This document shows, one piece after another, positions 1-5,077 of a stretch of 5,077 nucleotides of DNA. Origin of the DNA: Anaerolineae bacterium (GTDB lineage: Bacteria > Chloroflexota > Anaerolineae > Anaerolineales > Villigracilaceae). The stretch's first letter is position 1. The number at the start of each line of letters is the position of its first letter. A program made the position numbers and the translations under genes. The stretch is taken from NCBI GenBank assembly GCA_003141915.1, contig PLNY01000334.1:1-5077 (forward strand). The letters are read 5' to 3'. The notes beneath the pieces were generated by a model that did not search any database, was not told where the DNA came from, and saw nothing but the letters and a program-made list of their open reading frames with translations.

Positions 1-2
1 CG

Positions 3-164
3 GATTGCAATGGCGATACGTTATCCCTGGTGGTCAATGGATTTCTGGTGGCTCAAGTTCACGATCCAAACTTGAAACACGGCGATGTTGGATTGTTGGC
101 TGGCACATTCGCTCATCCCGGCGTGGATGTGATCTTCGATAATTTTGTGGTGATGAAGCCGTAA
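3..164 (+). CDS. C-terminal end of a LamG/concanavalin-like domain protein (partial)
   Basis: The reading frame is open from the window edge to TAA at 162-164 and gives 53 residues; the start lies outside. The visible part has the pattern of the last strands of a jelly-roll (LamG / DUF1080-like) domain: LSLVVNGFLVAQVHD, then GDVGLLAGTF, then VDVIFDNFVVMKP. Alternating hydrophobic strands, the 'VNG' turn, 'GDVGLLAGT' and a closing 'FDNFVV' are typical of such beta-sandwich domains, which often sit at the C-terminus of secreted or lipid-anchored proteins. The substrate or ligand cannot be told, and no signal peptide can be checked because the N-terminus is missing. The structured repeat starts two bases after the stop. 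The coding call is fairly sure; the domain call rests on pattern memory only. Confidence 0.65.
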   Translation, partial: DCNGDTLSLVVNGFLVAQVHDPNLKHGDVGLLAGTFAHPGVDVIFDNFVVMKP

Positions 165-166
165 CA

Positions 167-251
167 TGTCATTGCGAGCTAGCGAAGCAATCTCCCGTTT
201 GATAGTTACATGAGATTGCCGCGCGGCGCTAAAGCGCCACTCGCAATGACA
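167..251. repeat. Structured palindromic interspersed repeat (REP/MITE-like)
   Basis: An 85-bp element bounded by a perfect 12-bp inverted repeat, TGTCATTGCGAG (167-178) and CTCGCAATGACA (240-251). Inside are a second perfect inverted repeat, GCAATCTC (187-194) with GAGATTGC (212-219), and a compact hairpin GGCGCT-AA-AGCGCC (225-238). Together they would fold as a multi-arm junction in single-stranded DNA or RNA. The TCATTGCGAG ... GCAATCTC wording matches, from memory, short repeats scattered in many bacterial genomes. No transposase or clear target-site duplication is visible. The element occupies nearly all of the 96-bp gap between the upstream stop and mtaB, ending 9 bp before the mtaB ATG. 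There is no T-run, so it is not a classical terminator. Its copy number in this genome cannot be seen here. Confidence 0.8.
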
Positions 252-260
252 GAATGACTT

Positions 261-1562
261 ATGAAAATTTATCTCGATACCATCGGTTGCAGACTCAACC
301 AAAGCGAAATCGAAACGATGGCGCGACAATTCCGCGCGGCGGGACATGAAGTTGTTGCATCGGCGCAGGACGCAGATATGGCGGTGGTCAACACTTGCGC
401 GGTGACTGCTGAAGCCGCATCTGATTCGCGCGGCAAGCTTCGTCATATCGCACGCGCGGGCGTGGATGAAATCATCGCAACCGGATGCTGGGTTACGCTT
501 CAACCGGGACAAGCGAGCGCGCTTCCAAATGTTTCTCGCATCGTAACCAATGATCGCAAAGACCATCTCGTCGCCGATATTCTTAATGATCGTGAACAGG
601 CATTTGATGTTGAGCCAATCATCCGTGAACCCTTGCCGGGTTTGCATCACCGCACGCGTGCTTTTGTCAAAGTGCAGGATGGATGCGATAATCACTGCAC
701 GTTTTGCATCACCACCATTGCGCGTGGCGAGAGCCGCAGTCGCCCAATTGCGGATGTGATTTCTGATGTCCAATATGCGCTCGAGGGCGGCGTCAAAGAA
801 ATTGTATTGACCGGTGTTCATCTTGGTTCGTGGGGACAAGACATTTCGACTTCGCTCAATGCAGGTTTTAATTTGCATCTTCGCGATCTTGTCAGATCGA
901 TTCTTCGGGAAACGGATGTACCGCGTCTTCGGCTTTCATCGCTCGAGCCGTGGGATTTGGATGCGGACTTCTTTTCATTGTGGGAAGATGCGCGCTTATG
1001 TCAACATCTGCATCTGCCACTTCAAAGCGGATGTAATGCGACTCTTAAACGAATGGCGCGCAAGACCACGCCCGCATCTTTTCGCGACCTGATAATTGCC
1101 GCGCGTCAAATCATGCCGGACGCGGCCATCACCACCGACATCATCGCCGGTTTTCCCGGCGAGACCGAGGACGAGTTTGCCGAGTCGCTGGCTTTTGTTA
1201 AAGAAATGAATTTCGCCGGTGGACACGCTTTCAGCTATTCGCCGCGGCCCGGGACGGGAGCCGCTCGAATGAAAGAGCAGATCCGCCCCGAGGTGCGGAA
1301 AGAACGCAATGCAATTTATCGCGCGGCCTTCGAAGAATCAGCAAATGCATATTGTCAAAAATTCATCGGGAAGACTTTGCCCGTTTTGTGGGAATCGACA
1401 ACGCAACTGGATGAACATGGCTGGCAAATGGAAGGGCATACTGGAAATTATCTGCGTGTGAAAGCGATAGCTTCCGCGCCGCGCTGGAACGAGATGGATG
1501 ATGTTGAATTGATTGAAAATATTTCCGGCGCGGTGCGCGGCAAAATTCATAAGATTGGATAA
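261..1562 (+). CDS. mtaB: tRNA t6A37 C2-methylthiotransferase MtaB (radical SAM)
   Basis: Converts N6-threonylcarbamoyladenosine at position 37 of ANN-decoding tRNAs to its 2-methylthio form, using S-adenosylmethionine and two 4Fe-4S clusters in the cytoplasm. The 433-residue product has the full three-domain layout. The N-terminal methylthiotransferase domain (about 1-120) has cluster cysteines Cys10 (TIGCRLNQSE), Cys46 (VNTCAVT) and Cys76 (ATGCW). The radical SAM domain (about 130-350) has Cys142, Cys146 and Cys149 in CDNHCTFC, plus HLPLQSG (252-258) and DIIAGFPGETE (293-303). A TRAM-like RNA-binding tail (about 365-428) contains GNYLRV. The start is firm because MKIYLDTIGC is the family N-terminus and an in-frame TGA lies just upstream (255-257). 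No convincing Shine-Dalgarno is seen. The position after the third SAM cysteine, usually IIP, reads ITT. MtaB fits better than MiaB or RimO from the GCRLNQSE and SRSRP wording. folD follows 16 bp later, probably on the same transcript. Confidence 0.93.
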   Translation: MKIYLDTIGCRLNQSEIETMARQFRAAGHEVVASAQDADMAVVNTCAVTAEAASDSRGKLRHIARAGVDEIIATGCWVTLQPGQASALPNVSRIVTNDRKDHLVADILNDREQAFDVEPIIREPLPGLHHRTRAFVKVQDGCDNHCTFCITTIARGESRSRPIADVISDVQYALEGGVKEIVLTGVHLGSWGQDISTSLNAGFNLHLRDLVRSILRETDVPRLRLSSLEPWDLDADFFSLWEDARLCQHLHLPLQSGCNATLKRMARKTTPASFRDLIIAARQIMPDAAITTDIIAGFPGETEDEFAESLAFVKEMNFAGGHAFSYSPRPGTGAARMKEQIRPEVRKERNAIYRAAFEESANAYCQKFIGKTLPVLWESTTQLDEHGWQMEGHTGNYLRVKAIASAPRWNEMDDVELIENISGAVRGKIHKIG

Positions 1563-1578
1563 GGACATTCCGTAAACA

Positions 1579-2457
1579 ATGACTGCAAAATTGATTGACG
1601 GTAAAGCAATCGCACAGGAAGTGCGCGATGGGGTGGCGGCCGTGGTGGCCAAGCGTGCCGCAGCTGGAAAATCCAAGCCGACGCTGGCAACTGTGTTGGT
1701 CGGCGACCGCGTGGATTCGGCAACTTATGTAAAGTCGAAAGGCAAAGCATGTGAAGAACTTGGAATGGGTTCGGTCAGCCATTATCTCCCAGCGGATATT
1801 TCGCAAGCGGAGTTGGAGAAGCTGATCAAAAGTTTGAACGATGATAAAACGGTCAACGGTATTTTGGTGCAGTTGCCGTTGCCTTCTCATTTGAACGAAG
1901 AGCGCGTACTTCAACTCATCAGCATCGAAAAAGATGTGGACGGTTTCTCGCCGATCAACATTGGGCGATTAGCTCAAAAAGGACGCGAACCGTTGTTCGT
2001 TCCTTGCACGCCAAACGGCTGTATCTATTTGCTGGATAAAATGGGAATTCAAATCGAGGGCGCCAACGCAGTCGTGCTTGGACGTTCGAATATTGTTGGC
2101 ATGCCCGCCTCATTATTACTGGTGAGCCGTAACGCGACGGTGACCATTTGTCATTCACGCACGAAGAATCTTCCAGACGTCGTGCGGCAGGCGGATATTT
2201 TGATCGCGGCCATCGGCAAAACGGAAATGGTGCGCGGCGATTGGATCAAGACCGGCGCGGCGGTCATTGACGTGGGCATGAATTCCAAACCCGATGCAAC
2301 GAAGAAGAGCGGCTATCGTTTGGTGGGCGATGTCAATTTCGAGGAAGTCAAGGAAGTCGCAGGGTTCATCACGCCAGTTCCGGGTGGAGTCGGACCGATG
2401 ACGATTGCAATGCTAATGAAGAACACATTGCGCGCGGCGGAGATACAGGATAAGTAG
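1579..2457 (+). CDS. folD: Bifunctional methylenetetrahydrofolate dehydrogenase / methenyltetrahydrofolate cyclohydrolase FolD
   Basis: Interconverts 5,10-methylene-, 5,10-methenyl- and 10-formyl-tetrahydrofolate with NADP(H), supplying one-carbon units for purines and formyl-Met-tRNA in the cytosol. The 292 residues are the normal family length. Catalytic residues fall at the same numbers as in the E. coli enzyme: Tyr50 and Lys54 in YVKSK, Gln98 in VQLPLP, and Asp121 in KDVDGF. The Rossmann dinucleotide loop is GRSNIVGMP (168-176), and the closing signature ITPVPGGVGPMT is at 264-275. No key residue is missing, so it should be active. The ATG follows the mtaB stop by 16 bp; an AAGGA at 1561-1565 overlaps that stop but is 13 nt from the ATG, a weak ribosome site, so coupling to mtaB is likely. 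A strong hairpin terminator follows the TAG stop. Confidence 0.97.
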   Translation: MTAKLIDGKAIAQEVRDGVAAVVAKRAAAGKSKPTLATVLVGDRVDSATYVKSKGKACEELGMGSVSHYLPADISQAELEKLIKSLNDDKTVNGILVQLPLPSHLNEERVLQLISIEKDVDGFSPINIGRLAQKGREPLFVPCTPNGCIYLLDKMGIQIEGANAVVLGRSNIVGMPASLLLVSRNATVTICHSRTKNLPDVVRQADILIAAIGKTEMVRGDWIKTGAAVIDVGMNSKPDATKKSGYRLVGDVNFEEVKEVAGFITPVPGGVGPMTIAMLMKNTLRAAEIQDK

Positions 2458-2468
2458 TTGGCGTAATA

Positions 2469-2502
2469 AAAAAACTCCCGCTTTGCGTGGTGGGAGTTTT
2501 TT
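2469..2502. terminator. Bidirectional intrinsic terminator between folD and the ATP-grasp gene
   Basis: A CTCCC/GGGAG stem (2475-2479 with 2492-2496) is flanked by a run of A on the left and six T on the right (2497-2502), so the pairing extends through the A/T runs to 11 bp. The 12-nt loop contains a small CGC-TTT-GCG pairing option. Read on the plus strand it ends folD, whose stop is 11 bp before the structure. Read on the minus strand it also has a U-tract and lies 11 bp past the stop of the converging ATP-grasp gene. The placement between convergent genes fits a shared terminator. Confidence 0.9.
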
Positions 2503-2513
2503 ATTTAAGGATT

Positions 2514-3404
2514 TCAAATTTGTAGAGTTGAAAGTTCTATCAATCTATTCGTGATCCGCTTCATTACATCATCCGGCACGCCGTCCACGGCTTTGGATTG
2601 GATGCGCGTGTCAATGCTGTCGTTGACGTAATCCACCGCCACGAATTTATCGTCGTTCGTGAATGCGATTTCGGTAGAAAACCAATCCAGTTTGCAGACG
2701 CGGGCGATTCGTTCCGTGACCTGACGGAGGGGCGCGAGTTCGAATTGCGTTTCTTCCTCGGACGTCAGAACCTTATAGATGTGTGTGGACGGATTCCACC
2801 AGCAGGGAATGCAGTCGCCTCCCACGTAAAAGATTCGGAACCAGGCTTTTCGTCCCGATAAAAGACGCGGTTCAATATGCGCCTGCGCGAGATATTTCTG
2901 GTCGGGGAATTCGAGACGGGCTCATCGAACATCATCCAGCGTGGAGGCGTTCATCATCACGCCTTCGCCGCCTCCGCCGACCGCGGGCTTGAGTACGAAT
3001 TTTTCTCCGAGCGGAGTCAAATCCAGCCAAGGCAGAATGGGTTGATCAATAAAAGGCGCGATCAGAATCGTGTAAGGAGTTTCAACGCCAGCTTGAATCA
3101 ACTCGAGGTGCATGGTCGCTTTGTCTTCAGCCCAATGCGAAAGCTCCAGCGGGTTGATGCGGCGCAAGTGATTTTCCTTTGCGAATCGGCGGATCGGTTC
3201 GAAGCGCAGATCGTCAACGGCGCGGTCGAGCAATGTCCGAAATCCCGATTGACCCGAGTAAATCGCTGTGACGGAATCTAAAATGTTGCGCGGTGTGATC
3301 AGCCAAAGCGTCAAATTGCGCGTCGCACAGGCCTGTTCGATATATCGGACGAAGTCATCATCATATTGCCAGTACCATGAAAGGCAAAGGTCGTAATCGC
3401 GCAT
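2514..3404 (-). pseudogene. ATP-grasp ligase-like gene interrupted by one in-frame TGA
   Basis: From ATG at 3404-3402 the frame gives 160 residues, stops at TGA (2924-2922), then runs open in the same frame for 135 more residues to the natural TGA at 2516-2514; without the inner stop it would encode 296 residues. Both sides belong to one ATP-grasp protein. Before the stop are a pre-ATP-grasp N-domain, WAEDKATMHLELIQAGVETP (91-110), and the nucleotide lysine and glycine loop KFVLKPAVGGGGEG (135-148). After it come KYLAQAHIEPRL, WFRIFYVGGD, and the metal-binding end TEIAF with VAVDYVND (about 243-262; Glu244, Asp258 and Asn261 are candidate ligands). Such enzymes join a carboxylate to an amine or thiol with ATP; the substrate is unknown. 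The 160-residue fragment lacks the catalytic half and should be inactive. A GTG at 2825 could in theory restart the second part, but no good ribosome site supports that. A nonsense mutation (for example CGA to TGA) or a sequence error is most likely. Confidence 0.85.
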
Positions 3405-3416
3405 AGGCTGATTATA
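3405..3416 (-). promoter_or_regulatory. Putative -10 box of the ATP-grasp gene, implying a leaderless start
   Basis: Read on the minus strand, a perfect TATAAT (3416-3411) is followed by CAGCCT and then the ATG at 3404. A transcript starting about seven bases after the -10 would begin at or within a base or two of the start codon, leaving no room for a ribosome-binding site. The best -35 at 17 bp (TGTGAT, 3439-3434) is poor. It is a reasonable promoter by position, but without a good -35 the call is moderate. Confidence 0.5.
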
Positions 3417-3455
3417 AGCGGCCCTCTTGTTTTATCACACCCTTCAATTTTTCCC

Positions 3456-3483
3456 TTGTCAAAACCTGAAAAAGTGATATAGT
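3456..3483 (+). promoter_or_regulatory. Promoter of the marR-ABC exporter operon
   Basis: TTGTCA (3456-3461) matches the sigma-70-type -35 in five of six bases. After a 16-bp spacer, TATAGT (3478-3483) matches the -10 in five of six and is preceded by TGA (3475-3477), an extended -10 motif. Transcription should begin near 3490, giving a leader of about 27 bases before the chosen marR start at 3517. The predicted initiation region lies inside the palindrome at 3479-3499, so a bound repressor would block polymerase. Confidence 0.75.
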
Positions 3484-3499
3484 TAGAAATTGAAACTAT
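3479..3499. promoter_or_regulatory. Probable MarR operator (21-bp imperfect palindrome)
   Basis: The half-sites ATAGTT (3479-3484) and AACTAT (3494-3499) are exact reverse complements around a centre at 3489. The inner AA-A-TT (3487-3491) is also symmetric; only AG/GA pairs at 3485-3486 and 3492-3493 break it. Size, AT-richness and symmetry fit the 16-22-bp palindromes bound by MarR dimers. The site covers most of the -10 and the predicted start of transcription of the MarR gene that follows, the usual autoregulation layout. A related TCAATTT (3444-3450), inverted relative to AAATTGA at 3487-3493, might be a weaker second contact. Binding is inferred, not shown. Confidence 0.7.
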
Positions 3500-3516
3500 T
3501 AGAAAGGCTTATGTTT

Positions 3517-3966
3517 ATGGAAAAACTGGATGAGTGCGCCCGCCAACTGCTTGACACGACCCCGCAAATCATGCGCTTCATCCGCGCTGAGATGCGGAGC
3601 CACCGCGGCCATGATCTTTCGGTTCCGCAATTTCGCACGCTGACATTCGTCAATCGGAACCCCGAAGTTTCATTGTCGCATCTGGCCGATCACCTTGGAC
3701 TGACTTTGCCTTCCACTTCGAAACTGGTGGACGGGCTGGTGAATCAAAAGATTATCATCCGCCATGAGTCAAAGGAGGATCGAAGACGATTGACGCTGGC
3801 CCTGACGAAAAGTGGGGAGGATATTTTGCGCGTTGCGCGCGGAGCCACGCAGAATCATTTGAAGGATGTTTTATGCAAACTGTCAGCCGAAGAATTATCG
3901 ACAGTTGTTCGTGCAATGAATCTCCTACAGCCTTTATTTACGAAAGGAATGAAAGAAGCAAAATAA
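3517..3966 (+). CDS. MarR-family winged-helix transcriptional repressor
   Basis: Dimeric DNA-binding regulator that most likely represses its own operon and lets go when a small molecule binds. The 149-residue product has the MarR layout: an N-terminal dimerisation helix (about 1-30), LSVPQFRTLTFV (34-45), the helix-turn-helix with recognition helix (LSHLADHLGLTLPSTSKLVD, about 53-72), and the wing with the family's DRR motif (SKEDRRRLTLALT, 85-97). C-terminal helices close the dimer interface. I chose ATG 3517 because AAAGG (3503-3507) sits nine bases upstream. ATG 3511 is only three bases from it, and a TTG at 3490 would coincide with the expected transcript start. It is followed after one base by the exporter ATPase. 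The ligand cannot be predicted; exporter linkage suggests a drug or toxic metabolite. Confidence 0.9.
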   Translation: MEKLDECARQLLDTTPQIMRFIRAEMRSHRGHDLSVPQFRTLTFVNRNPEVSLSHLADHLGLTLPSTSKLVDGLVNQKIIIRHESKEDRRRLTLALTKSGEDILRVARGATQNHLKDVLCKLSAEELSTVVRAMNLLQPLFTKGMKEAK

Positions 3967-3967
3967 T

Positions 3968-4771
3968 ATGGCATCCCCTATCCTTGAAACCCGTGCTTTA
4001 ACCCGTCGTTATGGCTCCCTGACTGCCGTGGATAGCTTTACGCTTTCTGTTGCAGAAGGCGAAATCTTCGGTCTGTTAGGGCCGAACGGCGCGGGGAAAA
4101 CCACCACGCTCAAAATGTTGACCACACTTTTGCCGCCCACTTCCGGCGAGGCGAAAATAGCCGGTCACGATATTGTCCGCCAGGCCCGCGAAGTGCGGAG
4201 ACTGATCGGGTACGTGCCCCAAATGCTCTCGGCGGATGGCACGCTTTCCGGCTACGAGAATCTCGATATCTTCGGCAAGTTATATGATATCCCGCGCGTC
4301 GAAAGGGGCAAACGCGTCACCGATGCGTTGGAATTCATGGGCTTGGCTGACTCGTCGAATAAGCTGGTGCGCGATTATTCGGGCGGAATGATCCGCCGAC
4401 TTGAAGTGGCGCAATCGTTCCTGCATCATCCCCGCGTCCTTTTCCTCGATGAGCCGACGACCGGTCTGGATCCAACGGCGCGCCGCGTCGTTTGGGAACA
4501 CGTTGAAAGATTGCGGAAGGATTTTGGCACCACGATCATGCTTACTACACACTTAATGGAAGAGGCAGACCATTTATGCAACCGGATCGCTATCATGCAT
4601 TTGGGTAAGGTTGCGGCCATCGGCACGCCCGCTGAACTCAAAGCTTCCCTCGGCGGCGAAGAAATTACGCTTGATGATGTTTTCATCCATTATGCAGGCG
4701 ATACATTGGAATCTGGAGGCACCTACCGTGAAACAGTTAGAACAAGACGTACGGCCCACCGTGTGGGCTGA
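3968..4771 (+). CDS. ABC exporter ATP-binding protein, DrrA/CcmA-like
   Basis: Cytoplasmic ATPase subunit that powers the membrane permease encoded next. All motor motifs are intact in the 267 residues: Walker A GPNGAGKTT (38-46), Q-loop Gln85 (YVPQ), signature YSGGM (137-141, the usual variant of this subfamily), Walker B VLFLDEPT with catalytic Glu162, D-loop GLDP (166-169) and switch His195 (TTHLMEEAD). The C-terminal TLDDVFIHYAG is characteristic of the daunorubicin-resistance-type ATPases. The ATG is one base after the marR stop, with only poor ribosome-site candidates (AAAGG at 3943-3947 is 20 bases away and sits in a CCTTT/AAAGG hairpin), so translation probably couples to marR. Its last 44 bases overlap the permease gene in another frame. 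Drug or lipid-like substrate export is inferred from family and MarR linkage; the substrate is unknown. Confidence 0.95.
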   Translation: MASPILETRALTRRYGSLTAVDSFTLSVAEGEIFGLLGPNGAGKTTTLKMLTTLLPPTSGEAKIAGHDIVRQAREVRRLIGYVPQMLSADGTLSGYENLDIFGKLYDIPRVERGKRVTDALEFMGLADSSNKLVRDYSGGMIRRLEVAQSFLHHPRVLFLDEPTTGLDPTARRVVWEHVERLRKDFGTTIMLTTHLMEEADHLCNRIAIMHLGKVAAIGTPAELKASLGGEEITLDDVFIHYAGDTLESGGTYRETVRTRRTAHRVG

Positions 4772-5077
4772 ACCGACTCAACAAAATCCCTTCGGTTTCC
4801 TTTCTGAGATCATTAGCTTTATCAGCAAAACGCTGGTGATTGCAGAATTGGAAATCCGCAAGTTGCGGCATGACCCGACCGAACTGCTGACACGCGCCGT
4901 CCAACCTGCACTGTGGCTTTTGATATTTGGCGAAGTGTTCACGCGCATCCGCGCTATTCCGACCGGTTCGGTATCTTACATTGAGTTCATGACGCCGGGC
5001 ATTCTGGCGCAGAGCGTGCTGTTCGTTTCAATCTTTTATGGTATTGCCATCATTTGGGAGCGGGACCTGGGCATCGT
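4728..5077 (+). CDS. ABC-2 type permease subunit, DrrB-like (partial, 3' end outside)
   Basis: Membrane partner of the preceding ATPase. The start is GTG at 4728, supported by a strong GGAGG (4715-4719) eight bases upstream, and it overlaps the ATPase gene by 44 bases. 116 codons are visible before the window ends. The N-terminal stretch (about 1-55) is hydrophilic and includes the amphipathic segment AELEIRKLRHDPTELLTR that normally precedes the first helix in ABC-2 permeases. A first membrane segment lies at VQPALWLLIFGEVF (58-71). After a short loop (IPTGSVSYIEFMTPG) a second spans about 91-110 (LAQSVLFVSIFYGIAIIW), followed by WERDLG, a typical ABC-2 conserved turn. Full-length relatives have six membrane helices; the remainder is outside. 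Two such subunits with two ATPases would form the exporter. Confidence 0.92.
   Translation, partial: MKQLEQDVRPTVWAEPTQQNPFGFLSEIISFISKTLVIAELEIRKLRHDPTELLTRAVQPALWLLIFGEVFTRIRAIPTGSVSYIEFMTPGILAQSVLFVSIFYGIAIIWERDLGI

Noticed and set aside
165..260. Repeat as an intrinsic terminator or a CRISPR/riboswitch-like leader
   Set aside because: No U-tract follows either hairpin, only one copy of the unit is present in the window, and no known riboswitch core is recognisable.
21..878. 285-codon open frame on the minus strand across the repeat and the start of mtaB
   Set aside because: It runs antisense to the certain mtaB gene and through the palindromic repeat; the product shows no recognisable domain and has the Arg/His/Cys-rich look of a shadow frame.
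1363..1914. 183-codon minus-strand open frame over the mtaB-folD junction
   Set aside because: Antisense to two firmly identified genes; composition is rich in His, Arg, Ser and Cys with no motif.
2922..2924. Selenocysteine or reassigned TGA codon in the ATP-grasp gene
   Set aside because: The TGA is not at a known Cys or redox position, TGA ends this same gene and the ABC ATPase, and Trp uses TGG throughout; I judged nonsense mutation or sequence error more likely.
2877..3281. 134-codon plus-strand open frame (with neighbours at 2598-2861 and 2783-2992)
   Set aside because: Opposite strand of the ATP-grasp gene, whose motifs are clear on the minus strand even across the TGA; the plus-strand products have no domain features or ribosome site.
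3490..3516. Longer MarR start at TTG 3490
   Set aside because: It falls at the predicted transcript start inside the operator and has no ribosome site, while ATG 3517 has AAAGG at good spacing.

Overview
The window carries ordinary bacterial housekeeping and accessory genes. Protein style, the mtaB-folD pair, the DrrA/DrrB-like exporter and a TCATTGCGAG-type interspersed repeat resemble Chloroflexota (Anaerolineae). That assignment is an impression from memory, not a database result. The genetic code looks standard: TAA, TAG and TGA all serve as natural stops and Trp is TGG.

Left part, plus strand: the last 53 codons of a LamG/concanavalin-like protein (3-164); an 85-bp structured palindromic repeat (167-251) filling almost the whole gap; mtaB (261-1562), the radical-SAM tRNA methylthiotransferase; and 16 bp later folD (1579-2457), the one-carbon/folate enzyme. 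A strong hairpin with an A-run on one side and a T-run on the other (2469-2502) ends folD. It can also end the gene converging from the right.

Middle, minus strand: an ATP-grasp ligase-like gene (3404 down to 2514) that is intact except for one in-frame TGA at 2924-2922. The stop separates the N-terminal 160 residues from the catalytic C-terminal half. Reading continues in the same frame for 135 more residues with well-kept motifs, so this is a fresh nonsense pseudogene, an assembly or sequencing error, or (least likely) a readthrough gene. A perfect TATAAT lies just upstream of its ATG and suggests a leaderless message.

Right part, plus strand: a divergently transcribed operon of a MarR-family repressor (3517-3966), a DrrA-type ABC ATPase (3968-4771) and an ABC-2 permease that runs off the window (4728-end). 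The marR promoter (TTGTCA, then an extended -10 TGATATAGT) is overlapped by a 21-bp imperfect palindrome, the expected place for a MarR autorepression operator. The likely logic is ligand-relieved repression of an efflux pump.

I found no CRISPR array, tRNA, rRNA, transposase or recognisably new system. The most checkable oddities are the single-stop ATP-grasp gene, the MarR operator/promoter and the structured repeat.
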